A DNA stretch of 64,000 bases from Flintibacter faecis (GCF_014287875.1 NZ_JACOPN010000001.1:248001-312000); one strand, 5' to 3'; shown: positions 8,006-19,013, counted from the first letter of the stretch. Notes: generated by a model not told the origin, from the letters alone. Translations and numbers: made by a program.

Positions 8006-9238
8006 ATGGAACTACTAAGAAAATGGACCCGCATCAGTCTGATCAAACGCATTCTGGCGGGCATGCTCCTGGGTATCATCCTGGGTGTGGCCCTGCCGAA
8101 ATTCACCGTCATCGGCATCTTAGGCACCCTGTTCGTGGGCGCTTTGAAAGCCCTGGCCCCCCTGCTGGTGTTCTTCATCGTGATCCACGCCCTGGCTCAG
8201 CGTCAGAAGGGCGGCAGCACCAACATGGGCTCCGTCATCGTACTTTATCTGGTGGGCACCTTCCTGGCCGCCCTGAGCTCTGTTGTCGCCAGCTTCCTGT
8301 TCCCCTCCACCCTGCTGCTGCCTGAGGCCAACGGTGCCACCGCTGCCCCCGGCGGTATCGGCGAGGTGCTGGCCTCCCTGCTGAACAACGCCGTAAGCAA
8401 CCCCATTGCCTCCCTGTCCAATGCCAACTTCATCGGCATCCTGCTGTGGGCCGTCATCTTCGGCCTGGCCATGAGCCACGCCAGCGAGCCCACCAAAAAG
8501 GTCCTGTCTGACCTGGCCGAATGCCTGTCCACCTCCATTCGCTGGGTCATCAACTGCGCCCCCTTCGGCATTATGGGCCTGGTGTACACCACCGTGTCCG
8601 CCACCGGCTTCAAGGCCTTCGCCTCCTACGCCCATCTGATCCTGGTACTGGTGGGCTGCATGTTCTTCATCGCCCTCATCGTCAACCCTATCATCGTCTT
8701 CCTGTGCGTGCGGAGAAATCCCTATCCCCTGGTGCTGCACTGTCTGCGTGAGAGCGGCGTGATGGCCTTCTTCACCCGCAGCTCCGCCGCCAACATCCCT
8801 GTGAACATGGCCCTGTGCGAGAAGCTGCACCTGGATGAGAGCAAATACTCCGTCTCCATCCCCCTGGGCGCCACCATCAACATGGCCGGCGCCGCCATCA
8901 CCATCTCCGTGCTCACCCTGGCCGCCACCAACACCCTGGGCATCCCTGTGGACTTCCCCACCGCCTTCCTGCTCAGCCTGGTGTCCTCCCTGTCCGCCTG
9001 CGGCGCTTCCGGCGTGGCCGGCGGCTCCCTGCTGCTGATCCCCCTGGCCTGCAGCCTGTTCGGCATCCCCAATGACATCGCCATGCAGGTGGTGGGCGTG
9101 GGCTTCATCATCGGCGTGATCCAGGACTCCTGCGAGACCGCCCTGAACTCCTCCTCCGACGTGCTGTTCACCGCCGCCGCTGAGTATCGCGCCCGCCGCA
9201 AGGCCGGGGTGGACATGCAGTATGACCTGAAGGGCTAA
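8006..9238 (+). CDS. sstT: Serine/threonine:Na+ symporter
   Basis: 410-aa polytopic membrane protein of the dicarboxylate/amino acid:cation symporter family, imports serine and threonine with Na+. Recognisable SstT features: start [16 protein letters not shown], 'GLALPK'-type first helix, '[15 protein letters not shown]', the HP1 region SRS-like [16 protein letters not shown], the '[22 protein letters not shown]' unwound helix and the '[21 protein letters not shown]' and '[21 protein letters not shown]' C-terminal motifs. Length equals the family norm. AAAGGATC lies about 12 bases before the ATG. Monocistronic, with a terminator at 9337-9376. Confidence 0.92.
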   Translation: MELLRKWTRISLIKRILAGMLLGIILGVALPKFTVIGILGTLFVGALKALAPLLVFFIVIHALAQRQKGGSTNMGSVIVLYLVGTFLAALSSVVASFLFPSTLLLPEANGATAAPGGIGEVLASLLNNAVSNPIASLSNANFIGILLWAVIFGLAMSHASEPTKKVLSDLAECLSTSIRWVINCAPFGIMGLVYTTVSATGFKAFASYAHLILVLVGCMFFIALIVNPIIVFLCVRRNPYPLVLHCLRESGVMAFFTRSSAANIPVNMALCEKLHLDESKYSVSIPLGATINMAGAAITISVLTLAATNTLGIPVDFPTAFLLSLVSSLSACGASGVAGGSLLLIPLACSLFGIPNDIAMQVVGVGFIIGVIQDSCETALNSSSDVLFTAAAEYRARRKAGVDMQYDLKG

Positions 9239-9336
9239 GCGTTAAAACCCGCCCTCTGGTGTTAAGAAAGCGTCAATCAAACTCTTTGATTTTCCACCGG
9301 TTTTATTGGTTTTGTGGAACTTCTCCCCGGTATTTT

Positions 9337-9376
9337 GCGGGAAGAGGCTGTTTGTGCGGTCTCTTCCCGCTTTTTT
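9337..9376 (+). terminator. Rho-independent terminator after sstT
   Basis: GCGGGAAGAG (9337-9346) pairs perfectly with CTCTTCCCGC (9361-9370), followed by TTTTTT. Confidence 0.9.
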
Positions 9377-9423
9377 GTCCACTTTTCCACCTGAGATCTC
9401 TTAACACTCCCCAAACTTTCGCT

Positions 9424-9452
9424 TTGACCGGCGGCTTTTTCTCCCGTATAAT
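9424..9452 (+). promoter_or_regulatory. Consensus sigma-A promoter for the DUF1538-PII operon
   Basis: TTGACC (9424-9429), 17-base spacer, TATAAT (9447-9452). Transcription should begin near 9459, which places the first in-frame ATG (9455) outside the message and decides the start at 9491. Confidence 0.85.
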
Positions 9453-9490
9453 AGATGACAAGAATCGAACTATTTAAGGGGAGGTCCGCT

Positions 9491-11011
9491 TTGCATTTCA
9501 ATCATCAGCTTATGGAAAAGATCCAGGAGTCTATGGCCTCGGTGCTGCCCATCACCGCCATTGTCCTGCTGCTGTCTATCACCGTGGCTCCGCTGGACAG
9601 CGCCGTTTTGGTGCTGTTTCTCTTCGGCGCAGTGCTGCTGGTCGGCGGGATGGGGCTGTTCACCATGGGGGTGGACATGTCCATGATCCCCATGGGCGAG
9701 GTCGTGGGCGTGACCATGAGCCGCAGCAAATTCTTTCTGCTGCCCGTGGTGGGCTATTTCCTCCTGGGCGTGCTTTCCACCGTGGCCGAGCCTGACCTCC
9801 AGGTGCTGGCCGAGCAGGTGCCCGCCATCGACAATCTGGTGCTCATCCTCACCGTGGCGGTGGGCGTTGGCTTCTTCCTGGTGGTGGCCGCCCTGCGCAT
9901 CCGCCTGGCCATCCCCCTGCGGCGGCTGCTGCTGATGTTCTACTGCGTAGTCTTTTTGCTGGCCGCCCTGGCTCCGGGGGACTTTATCCCCGTGTCCTTC
10001 GATTCCGGCGGCGTGACCACCGGGCCCATCACCGTGCCCTTTATCATGGCCCTGGGCCTGGGCATCGCCTCCACCCGAAGCGATGCCAACTCCGCCAGCG
10101 ACAGCTTCGGCCTCATCTCCCTGTGCTCCATCGGCCCCATTCTGGCGGTGCTGCTGCTGGGCATCTGCTATCGCCCTGAGTCGGCGGGCTACTCCATGAC
10201 CCAGCTGCCCGAGCTTGCCACCACGGCGGATGCCGCCCGGTGCTTCCGGGATGCCTTCCCCGGCTATTTCAAAGAGGTGGCCGCCGCCCTGGCCCCCATC
10301 GCCGGGGTGTTCGTCCTGTTCCAGGCCGTCACCCGGCACTTTCACTCCAACCAGCTGCTGCGTATCGGCGCGGGCCTGCTGTATACTTATCTCGGTCTGG
10401 TGCTGTTCCTGTGCGGCGTGAACGTGGGCTTTATGCCAGCCGGTTCCCTGCTGGGGGCCACAGTCGCCCAGGAGAGCACCTCCTGGCTGCTGATCCCCAT
10501 CGGCATGCTCATCGGCTTTTACATCGTCAAGGCCGAGCCAGCCGTGGCCGTGCTCACCAAGCAGGTGGAGGAGGTCTCCAACGGCTCCATCTCCCAAAAG
10601 GCCATGGGCCGGGCCCTGTCCATCGGCGTGTGCCTGTCTGTGGGCCTTGCCATGGTGCGGGTGCTCACCGGGCTGAACATCCTGTGGCTGCTGGTACCCG
10701 GCTATGCCGTCTCCCTGGGGCTTTCTTTCTTCGTGCCCGCCATCTTCACCGGCATCGCCTTCGACTCCGGCGGCGTGGCCAGCGGCCCCATGACAGCCAC
10801 CTTCCTGCTGCCCTTCGCCATGGGGGCCTGTTCCGCCCTGGGGGGCAACATGATGACCGACGCCTTTGGCATCGTGGCCATGGTGGCCATGACGCCCCTG
10901 GTGACCATCCAGACCATGGGCCTGTACAGTCAGATCCAGCACGCCCTGGCCCGCCGCCGTCTGCGCTATCGTGTGGACCGGGTGGAGGATGCCGTGGTCT
11001 ACTTCGATTAA
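9491..11011 (+). CDS. DUF1538 membrane protein (duplicated domain)
   Basis: 506-aa polytopic membrane protein made of two homologous halves. Each half carries the same signature: FDSGGVTTGPITVPF near residue 170 and FDSGGVASGPMTATF near residue 423; MSMIPMGEVVGV-like segments also recur (NVGFMPAGSLLGATVAQ). About 12 membrane helices; the repeat suggests an inverted or parallel duplicated transporter fold. DUF1538 is of unknown function; transporter is inference. Start is TTG 9491 because GGGGAGG sits 6 bases upstream and the promoter excludes the earlier ATG. The next gene, 15 bases downstream, encodes a tandem PII-like protein, which suggests ligand-dependent gating by a PII-type regulator. 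Confidence 0.85.
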   Translation: MHFNHQLMEKIQESMASVLPITAIVLLLSITVAPLDSAVLVLFLFGAVLLVGGMGLFTMGVDMSMIPMGEVVGVTMSRSKFFLLPVVGYFLLGVLSTVAEPDLQVLAEQVPAIDNLVLILTVAVGVGFFLVVAALRIRLAIPLRRLLLMFYCVVFLLAALAPGDFIPVSFDSGGVTTGPITVPFIMALGLGIASTRSDANSASDSFGLISLCSIGPILAVLLLGICYRPESAGYSMTQLPELATTADAARCFRDAFPGYFKEVAAALAPIAGVFVLFQAVTRHFHSNQLLRIGAGLLYTYLGLVLFLCGVNVGFMPAGSLLGATVAQESTSWLLIPIGMLIGFYIVKAEPAVAVLTKQVEEVSNGSISQKAMGRALSIGVCLSVGLAMVRVLTGLNILWLLVPGYAVSLGLSFFVPAIFTGIAFDSGGVASGPMTATFLLPFAMGACSALGGNMMTDAFGIVAMVAMTPLVTIQTMGLYSQIQHALARRRLRYRVDRVEDAVVYFD

Positions 11012-11026
11012 AGGGGGAGGACAGAT

Positions 11027-11698
11027 ATGGACCAGATGAAGCTCCTCGTCTCCATCGTAGAGCGGGGCCACGGGGTGGCCATGCAGCGGCTCTATGGCAA
11101 ATATCAGCTTTTTCTCCACCTGCAGTGTGCCGGGCGCGGCACCGCCACCTCAGAGATCATGGACATTCTGGGTCTGGGCTCCACAGAAAAGGACGTGGTG
11201 CTCTCTTTCGCCTCTCAGGCCCCCGCCGCCGCCCTGCTCCACGATCTGGACAACGACCTGCGGGGCGGGGTGGACACCTCGGGCATCGTATTCTCCCTGC
11301 CTCTGAGCGCCCTGAACGGAATGTCCGCCGCCCTCATCGACTTTAAGGCGGAGGAATGGAAACACGGAAACGGAGGAACCACTATGGAACCCACCACGGA
11401 AAACACCCTGATCCTGGCGGTCTGCCGCCGGGGACACACCGATGCCGTGATGGCCACTGCCAAGGCCCACGGGGCCCGGGGCGGCACGGTCATCAAGGGC
11501 CGCCTGTCCGGGTCAGAGGACTTAGAACAGGCCTATGGTCTGAATCTGACCCCCGAGCGTGAGGTGGTGGCCATTGTGGTCCCCCGGGACAAGCGCGGCC
11601 CCATTATGGACGCGGTGAACACCGCCCACGGCCTGCGGCAGGAGGCCCAGACCATTCTCTGTGCCCTGCCCATCGACCACATTGTCAGACTGGGGTAA
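11027..11698 (+). CDS. Tandem PII-like regulatory protein, partner of DUF1538
   Basis: 223-aa protein with two ferredoxin-like PII-type domains: 1-105 (MKLLVSIVERGHG...LSFASQAPAAALLHDL) and 122-223 (NTLILAVCRRGHTDAVMATAKAHGARGGTVIKGR...REVVAIVVPRDKRGPIMDAVN). The second keeps the PII strand-helix order but has a short T-loop and no uridylylation tyrosine is apparent. GGGGGAGG precedes the start. An internal ATG at 11384 (residue 120) has its own GGAGG site 7 bases upstream, exactly at the domain boundary, so the second domain may also be made alone. Probably senses a nucleotide or small metabolite and controls the DUF1538 protein; no ligand can be named. Confidence 0.75.
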   Translation: MDQMKLLVSIVERGHGVAMQRLYGKYQLFLHLQCAGRGTATSEIMDILGLGSTEKDVVLSFASQAPAAALLHDLDNDLRGGVDTSGIVFSLPLSALNGMSAALIDFKAEEWKHGNGGTTMEPTTENTLILAVCRRGHTDAVMATAKAHGARGGTVIKGRLSGSEDLEQAYGLNLTPEREVVAIVVPRDKRGPIMDAVNTAHGLRQEAQTILCALPIDHIVRLG

Positions 11699-11728
11699 CC
11701 CCCCCAGTGTCCTTTCTTCCCTCTTCCA

Positions 11729-11779
11729 CCCGCGGTCCGTGCCGTCCCAACCAGGCGGCGCGGGCCGCGGGCTCTTTTT
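11729..11779 (+). terminator. Rho-independent terminator after the PII-like gene
   Basis: A GC-rich stem (CCCGCGG...CCGCGGG with inner GCCG...CGGC) followed by CTCTTTTT. Confidence 0.8.
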
Positions 11780-11802
11780 CGGTTTTCTTCCGCCCCCCGG
11801 CC

Positions 11803-14229
<2,427 letters not shown>

Positions 14230-14297
14230 ACAACATCACCTCGTCGTAACCTCTGATTTCATCATGCCCTCTTTTCAAAAATTTAATATTTTTGCCA

Positions 14298-14325
14298 TTG
14301 CAATTTCTTTGAGATATGGTAGAAT
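14298..14325 (+). promoter_or_regulatory. Promoter for the ferredoxin gene
   Basis: TTGCAA (14298-14303), 16-base spacer, TAGAAT (14320-14325). Confidence 0.6.
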
Positions 14326-14356
14326 ACATTTAGATTCTTAGGGAGGTGTATTTCCA

Positions 14357-14527
14357 ATGGCTTATGTTATCAGCGATGCCTGCATCAGCTGCGGTTCCTG
14401 CGCGGATGCCTGCCCCGTGGGTGCCATTTCTCAGGGTGACGATCACTATGTGATCAACGCCGACGCTTGTCTGGACTGCGGTTCCTGCGCGGATACCTGC
14501 CCCATGAGCGCCATTTCTCAGGGCTAA
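14357..14527 (+). CDS. 2[4Fe-4S] ferredoxin
   Basis: 56-aa clostridial-type ferredoxin, an electron carrier for pyruvate:ferredoxin oxidoreductase, hydrogenase and similar anaerobic enzymes. It starts MAYVISDACISCGSC and contains two almost identical CxxCxxCxxxCP motifs (CISCGSCADACP and CLDCGSCADTCP), each feeding one cysteine to the other cluster. The halves (DACISCGSCADACPVGAISQG and DACLDCGSCADTCPMSAISQG) show a recent-looking internal duplication. GGAGGTG lies 8 bases before the ATG; own promoter and terminator. Short but certain. Confidence 0.95.
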   Translation: MAYVISDACISCGSCADACPVGAISQGDDHYVINADACLDCGSCADTCPMSAISQG

Positions 14528-14533
14528 TTACTT

Positions 14534-14569
14534 AAAAAACAGCGCCCGGTATGCAGGGCGCTGTTTTTT
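14534..14569 (+). terminator. Rho-independent terminator after ferredoxin
   Basis: AAAAAACAGCGCCC, 8-base loop, GGGCGCTGTTTTTT. Confidence 0.92.
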
Positions 14570-14616
14570 ATATCTGTTAATATAATATTAAATATTAGAT
14601 TTCATTGTTTTTAATA

Positions 14617-14645
14617 TTGATTTTTCTCAGAGAAACGGTTATACT
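14617..14645 (+). promoter_or_regulatory. Promoter for the HlyIII-family gene
   Basis: TTGATT (14617-14622), 17-base spacer, TATACT (14640-14645). It rules out the in-frame ATG at 14646, one base after the -10 box. Confidence 0.7.
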
Positions 14646-14699
14646 ATGGTCACAATAAAAGCTGACATCATATCCGGCATGTTGAAAGGAGCGTTTTTT

Positions 14700-15446
14700 A
14701 TGCGCAGCAACGCCGTTTCTCTCCCCTCTTCCTCCATTCAGAACCTCCCAGACTTCACCCTCCCCTCCCGACCCCGCCGCAAAAAGGAGGTCCGGGACCC
14801 CTATGACGGGCTGCGGCCCTGGTCGGCCATCACCCACGGCATTGGAGCCGTCCTCTCCGCTGTGGGCACTGTGGCCCTGCTGCTGCGCTCCGCCGCTTTG
14901 GGCAGCGCCCTGGACTTCTGGGTCTTTCTCATCTATGGCCTGTCCATGACGGGGCTGTACACCGCCAGCATGCTCTATCACTGCGTGAACACCTCGGTGG
15001 CCGGGCGCATCGCCCTGCGAAAGTATGACCACTGCTCCATCTATCTGCTCATCGCCGGCAGCTATACCCCCGTGTGTCTGCTGGGCCTGAGAGACAGCGG
15101 CGGAGCCATCCTGCTGGCGGTTGTGTGGGCAGTGGGTCTGCTGGGCATGATTTTGACCATCGCCAAGCTGTCCATTCCCCGGTGGCTCACCAGCGCCATC
15201 TATCTGTTCATGGGCTGGCTGGCCATCTTCGCCATCGTCCCCCTGCACCGCTCACTGCCCGCCGCCGGTTTTGCCTGGCTGCTGGCCGGGGGACTTCTGT
15301 ACACCGCGGGCGGCGTGCTCTATGCCGCCAAGTGGCCTGGCCGGAACAACCCCCGCTTCGGCTGCCACGAAATTTTCCACCTGTTCATCCTGCTGGGCAG
15401 CATCGCCCATTTTGTGATGATGTACACGGTGATTGCCTTTCTGTAA
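14700..15446 (+). CDS. Hemolysin III / PAQR-family membrane protein
   Basis: 248-aa seven-helix membrane protein of the HlyIII/YqfA/PAQR group. The conserved metal-site elements are present: SMLYH in helix 2, KYDHCSIYLLIAGSYTP in helix 3, and HEIFHLF near the C-terminus, consistent with a zinc-dependent intramembrane hydrolase fold as in adiponectin receptors. Physiological role in bacteria is unsettled (membrane lipid homeostasis is proposed). A 45-residue basic cytoplasmic start (MRSNAVSLPSS...RPRRKKEVRDPY) precedes helix 1. Start ATG 14700 has AAAGGAG 8 bases upstream. Confidence 0.88.
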   Translation: MRSNAVSLPSSSIQNLPDFTLPSRPRRKKEVRDPYDGLRPWSAITHGIGAVLSAVGTVALLLRSAALGSALDFWVFLIYGLSMTGLYTASMLYHCVNTSVAGRIALRKYDHCSIYLLIAGSYTPVCLLGLRDSGGAILLAVVWAVGLLGMILTIAKLSIPRWLTSAIYLFMGWLAIFAIVPLHRSLPAAGFAWLLAGGLLYTAGGVLYAAKWPGRNNPRFGCHEIFHLFILLGSIAHFVMMYTVIAFL

Positions 15447-15460
15447 TGCTATAACGGCAT

Positions 15461-15498
15461 AAAAACAGCGCTCTGATCTGCTCAGAGCGCTATTTTTT
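15461..15498. terminator. Bidirectional terminator between HlyIII and MATE genes
   Basis: AAAAACAGCGCTCTGA...TCAGAGCGCTATTTTTT serves both converging genes. Confidence 0.88.
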
Positions 15499-15502
15499 GT
15501 AT

Positions 15503-16885
15503 TCAAAGCGCCGTCAGCTTCTTCAGCGGCTCCACCTCCCGGCGGAACACCCGACGGAGGAACAGGGCGCTGAGGGTAACAGCGAACAGCTCCGCGATGG
15601 GAAAGGCCCACCACACCGCGTCCAGCCCCCGGACTCTGGAGAGGACAAAGGCCACAGGCAGCAGCACCACCAGCTGACGGATGACGGATACCGCCAGACT
15701 GAGCACCCCGTGGCCCAGGGCCTGGAACACAGAGGAGCAGACCACGCTGAACCCGGCCAGCAGGAAGCTGATGGAGATGATACGCAGGGCGGGGACACCG
15801 ATGGTCAGCATGTCGCTGCCTGAATCTTCCGCCATGAACATCTTCAGAAATACATCGGGGATCAGCTGGAAGGCCAGCAGCCCCAGCAGCATGATGCCCA
15901 CGGCATACATCACACTGAGCTTGATGGTCTTCACGATGCGCTCCGGCTTCCGGGCCCCATAGTTATAGGCGATGATGGGCACCATGCCATTGTTCAGTCC
16001 GAACACGGGCATGAAGATGAAGGACTGCAGCTTAAAATATACACCGAACACCGCCGTTGCTGTGGCGGTGAAGGCGATGAGGATCTGATTCATGCCGAAC
16101 ACCATCACCGAGCCGATGGACTGCATGGCGATGGATGGCACGCCCACGCTGTAGATACCGCCGATGATGGGGGCGCTGGGCCGCAGGTTTTTCAGCTGGA
16201 AGTGGACATCGGTGTTTTTCCGCAGGTTAAACATCAGGGCCAGCAGCGCGCCGCAGATCTGGCCGATGACAGTGGCCAGGGCTGCACCCGCCACCTCCAT
16301 CCGGGGGAAGCCGAACAGGCCAAAGATCAGGATGGGGTCCAGGATGATGTTGATGATGGCACCGGTGGCCTGGGTGATCATGGTGTAAAAAGTCCGCCCG
16401 GTGGCCTGGAGGATACGCTCCAGGGTGATCTGGGCAAACACGCCAAAGCACATGCCGCAGCAGATGGTGAGATAGTCCCCGCCATAGCTTATGATCGTCT
16501 GGATGTCCGTCTGGATGGCATAGAACCGCCGCCCGCAGGTCAGTCCGAAGAGCATAAACACCAGACAGCTGATGGCGGCCAGCAGAAGGCCGTTCATGGC
16601 CGTCCGGTCCACCTTGTCCTGCTCCTTCTGGCCCAGACTGCGGGAGAGCAGGGCGTTGATGCCCACGCCGGTGCCCACGCCCACCGAGATCATCAGATTC
16701 TGCACCGGAAATGCCAGGGACACGGCGTTCAGGGCATCCTCGCTGAGCTTGGCCACGAACACGCTGTCCACCACGTTATAAAGGGCCTGGACCAGCATCG
16801 ATACGATCATGGGCACAGCCATGTTCAGCAGCAGCCGATTCACCGGCATGATACCCATTTTATTTTCTCTCACGTTTTGCTCCAA
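15503..16885 (-). CDS. MATE-family efflux transporter
   Basis: 460-aa, 12-helix multidrug/metabolite exporter of the MATE family, exchanging Na+ or H+ for a cationic compound. Two homologous halves are visible: N-half 'NMAVPMIVSMLVQALYNVVDSVFVAKLSEDALNAVSLAFPVQN' and C-half 'YSVGVPSIAMQSIGSVMVFGMNQIL', each with the MATE 'P...L...D..F/I' pattern and GLNNGMVPIIAYNYGA. The start is TTG 16885 with GGAGG 8 bases upstream. It is the only gene of its unit. Substrate unknown. Confidence 0.88.
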   Translation of the reverse strand: MEQNVRENKMGIMPVNRLLLNMAVPMIVSMLVQALYNVVDSVFVAKLSEDALNAVSLAFPVQNLMISVGVGTGVGINALLSRSLGQKEQDKVDRTAMNGLLLAAISCLVFMLFGLTCGRRFYAIQTDIQTIISYGGDYLTICCGMCFGVFAQITLERILQATGRTFYTMITQATGAIINIILDPILIFGLFGFPRMEVAGAALATVIGQICGALLALMFNLRKNTDVHFQLKNLRPSAPIIGGIYSVGVPSIAMQSIGSVMVFGMNQILIAFTATATAVFGVYFKLQSFIFMPVFGLNNGMVPIIAYNYGARKPERIVKTIKLSVMYAVGIMLLGLLAFQLIPDVFLKMFMAEDSGSDMLTIGVPALRIISISFLLAGFSVVCSSVFQALGHGVLSLAVSVIRQLVVLLPVAFVLSRVRGLDAVWWAFPIAELFAVTLSALFLRRVFRREVEPLKKLTAL

Positions 16886-16943
16886 ATTTTCTTCCTCCTT
16901 TTCCCTTGAACCGCCCCCGGTCTTGGCCGGACAGGCCGCAAAA

Positions 16944-16993
16944 GGAAGGCAACCTGTACCGGATCGACTTCGCGATCGGCAAGATTGCCTTCC
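16944..16993. repeat. Hairpin between MATE and membrane-protein genes
   Basis: GGAAGGCAA (16944-16952) and TTGCCTTCC (16985-16993) are perfect inverse copies; a second near-dyad (CCGGATCG / CGATCGGC) lies inside. No T-run follows on either strand. It is in the 138-base gap after the membrane-protein gene (minus strand) and could stabilise or process its message. Confidence 0.5.
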
Positions 16994-17023
16994 AACGCAT
17001 TCAGCTTTCCAATTTACCGGCCA

Positions 17024-17788
17024 TTACATCATCTTCACAGTGTAATAGACCACCAGGGCAAACAGCCAGGCCACCATGGCGAACATCAGGTAATAGGCCA
17101 CGTTGCTGCCCAGGGCGGCGGCGGCAACCACCACCAGAACACCCAGCACGCAGCTGGCCAGCACCAGGGCGTAGGAGATGCCCTGAGGCGCCCACTGGAC
17201 CTTTTCGCCCCCGGCGCGCATCAGCGCCCCATCGCTCTTCTTCAGCCCCAGGGTGACCAGGGCCACCAGCACCGCGCCCACCAGGCACAGGGCCACGTCC
17301 ACTGTCATGCCGCCAAACCGGACAAACCACAGCCCAACGGCCCCAAAGCCTCCGGCGGTAACGGCCAGGAAGCACTCGGGCTGATAGAGATAGTACACAA
17401 GGGCCAGGGCCGCCCAGGCGGGCACCAGCATAAACAGCATCCGCACGCCGTTCTTCTCATAGCTTAGGGTGACGTGGGAACACACGGCCAGGGCCAGCAG
17501 CACCAGACCTGCCACTGCGGGCCAACCGGCTTTGCTCCCCCTGTGGAAGCACAGGGCCGCCCACACCAGGGCCAGGATGCCCACAACGCCGCCGCCCAGG
17601 CGCAGAACGCGCATCACGTTCAAAATGGCCTCGGCCACGCCGATCTCCGCCGGGTAAAAGTTGATATACCAGCGGTTGACCACCATCAGCAGGCACTCTA
17701 ACAGAACCGCTCCCACGACCCACAGCAGGCCGCGGTTGAGGTCTGCGTCCTCCTGACGCAGGCGGACCTCTCTTTGATTTTTATCCAT
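17024..17788 (-). CDS. Unrecognised polytopic membrane protein
   Basis: 254-aa protein with about eight hydrophobic segments (first at about 21-38 after a charged start MDKNQREVRLRQEDADLNR; last at about 229-250). A cytoplasmic loop around 190-205 (KKSDGALMRAGGEKVQWAPQG) separates the last two pairs of helices. No enzyme or transporter signature recognised. GAGGAG lies 11 bases before ATG 17788 and a good promoter is at 17881-17909, so it is expressed alone. Oddly, many helices contain small or aromatic residues but no conserved charged residues in the membrane, which argues against an ion-coupled transporter. Function not assigned. Confidence 0.7.
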   Translation of the reverse strand: MDKNQREVRLRQEDADLNRGLLWVVGAVLLECLLMVVNRWYINFYPAEIGVAEAILNVMRVLRLGGGVVGILALVWAALCFHRGSKAGWPAVAGLVLLALAVCSHVTLSYEKNGVRMLFMLVPAWAALALVYYLYQPECFLAVTAGGFGAVGLWFVRFGGMTVDVALCLVGAVLVALVTLGLKKSDGALMRAGGEKVQWAPQGISYALVLASCVLGVLVVVAAAALGSNVAYYLMFAMVAWLFALVVYYTVKMM

Positions 17789-17880
17789 TCGCGTTCAATC
17801 TCCTCAAATCGGGGCGACGGGTTCGCTCCGGCTAAATTCGTCTTGTTTTCTTTCCGGTATCATTGCCCATATGTCCTTAT

Positions 17881-17909
17881 ATTTTATCAGATAGTCCCTA
17901 TTTTTGCAA
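17881..17909 (-). promoter_or_regulatory. Promoter for the 17024-17788 gene
   Basis: TTGCAA (17909-17904), 17-base spacer, TAAAAT (17886-17881) on the minus strand; leader about 86 bases. Confidence 0.6.
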
Positions 17910-17936
17910 GACCTAAAAATTTTATCCCATACAAGT

Positions 17937-17970
17937 CAAAAGAAAGGGCCCCGTCCGGTTGGACGGGGCC
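17937..17970 (-). terminator. Terminator after the formate/nitrite channel gene
   Basis: GGCCCCGTCC, 4-base loop, GGACGGGGCC, then CTTTCTTTTG on the minus strand. Confidence 0.85.
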
Positions 17971-17986
17971 AGACGGGGCAAAACAT

Positions 17987-18805
17987 TTACTTTTTCTTTC
18001 TCAGATAGCAGAACCACATCAGCCAGGACAGGATCACGCCGCCCAGGATGTTGCCGATGGTCACGGGGATCAGGTTCTTCACCACGAAATTAGAGACAGT
18101 CAGGGCGGACAGGTCCAGCCCCCGTTCCGTTGCCAGCTGGGCATAGGCGGGGACCGCCTTGGCCATCAGACCGGCGGGGATATAGTACATGTTGGCCACG
18201 CAGTGCTCAAAGCCGCACAGCACGAAGTAGCACACCGGGAGGAAGGCCGAGATAATACGCCCGGCGCTGTCCTTGGCGGACATGGCCATCAGCACGCCCA
18301 GGCATACCAGGAAATTACACAGGATGCCCAGCACCACCGCGTTCTGGAAGGGCAGATTGCACTTGCCCAGGGCCACCTTCATGGTGTAGAGCGCCAGGGC
18401 CCCGCCGGAGTAGTTCATCTGGCCAAACCAGGCGCAGCCGGCGGCCACCAGCAGGGAGCCCACCAAATTGGCCAGATAGACGATGACCCAGCTGCGCAGC
18501 ATCTGGCCCACAGTACAGCGGCGGTCCAGCACGGAGATGGTGATCAGACAGTTGCCTGTGAACAGCTCTGCGCCCATGATGACCACCATGCCCAGCCCGA
18601 AGGGGAAGAGCAGGCCGCAGATGGTGCGGGCGGTCCAGATTTCTTCGATTCCATAGACAGCGGTGTTGGTGGCGGCGCTGCCCAGAGCGATGAGTGCTCC
18701 GGCCAGAATGCCCAGGACCACCAAAAGCGAGGTGGCACGCTTGGCCTTTCCTTCACCGGCTGCAGCGTATTTGGCTGCGATCTCCGCAGGGGTCAAACTT
18801 TCCAT
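17987..18805 (-). CDS. Formate/nitrite transporter (FNT) family channel
   Basis: 272-aa FocA/NirC-type pentameric anion channel, six helices. Landmarks: start MESLTPAEIAAKYAAAGEGKA (N-terminal helix that can plug the pore), 'GAELFTGNCLI' broken helix 2, 'WVIVYLANLVGSLLVA', the pore histidine region CGFEHCVANMYYIP and 'NLIPVTIGNILGGVI' broken helix 5. Likely moves formate (a fermentation product) or another small monovalent anion. I use ATG 18805, because the upstream in-frame ATG at 18817 directly abuts its AAAGGA site; 18805 sits 11 bases from it. Solitary, so substrate (formate versus nitrite or hydrosulfide) cannot be settled. Confidence 0.9.
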   Translation of the reverse strand: MESLTPAEIAAKYAAAGEGKAKRATSLLVVLGILAGALIALGSAATNTAVYGIEEIWTARTICGLLFPFGLGMVVIMGAELFTGNCLITISVLDRRCTVGQMLRSWVIVYLANLVGSLLVAAGCAWFGQMNYSGGALALYTMKVALGKCNLPFQNAVVLGILCNFLVCLGVLMAMSAKDSAGRIISAFLPVCYFVLCGFEHCVANMYYIPAGLMAKAVPAYAQLATERGLDLSALTVSNFVVKNLIPVTIGNILGGVILSWLMWFCYLRKKK

Positions 18806-18873
18806 ATTGTGGGTCATCCTTTCCTATTTATCCTCTTTTTCTTTTGGCCTATTACAGGCAGACCATTTTTTGT

Positions 18874-18901
18874 ATTATATCCGATGGGGAAGCAAAGTCA
18901 A
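18874..18901 (-). promoter_or_regulatory. Promoter for the FNT gene
   Basis: TTGACT (18901-18896), 16-base spacer, TATAAT (18879-18874). Confidence 0.7.
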
Positions 18902-18933
18902 TTCTCTTCCCTATTTTCCGACAAAAACCATGG

Positions 18934-18979
18934 TAAAAAAGAAGTTGGGCGGCGGTTTTTTAAGCCGTCCGCCCAACTG
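18934..18979 (-). terminator. Terminator after hutI
   Basis: AGTTGGGCGG...CCGCCCAACT stem with TCTTTTTT after it on the minus strand. Confidence 0.88.
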
Positions 18980-19013
18980 TTCCCATATACTCTTTTTCCC
19001 AAAACGGGAGAAC

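Noticed and set aside
9455..9490. N-terminal extension of the DUF1538 protein from ATG 9455
   Set aside because: That ATG lies 3 bases after the -10 box, so it cannot be in the message; TTG 9491 has a GGGGAGG site.
14646..14699. Earlier start of the HlyIII-family protein
   Set aside because: It is one base after the -10 box; ATG 14700 has AAAGGAG at good distance.
16944..16993. Hairpin after the 17024 gene as a rho-independent terminator
   Set aside because: No T-run on either strand follows the stem, so it is listed only as a hairpin.
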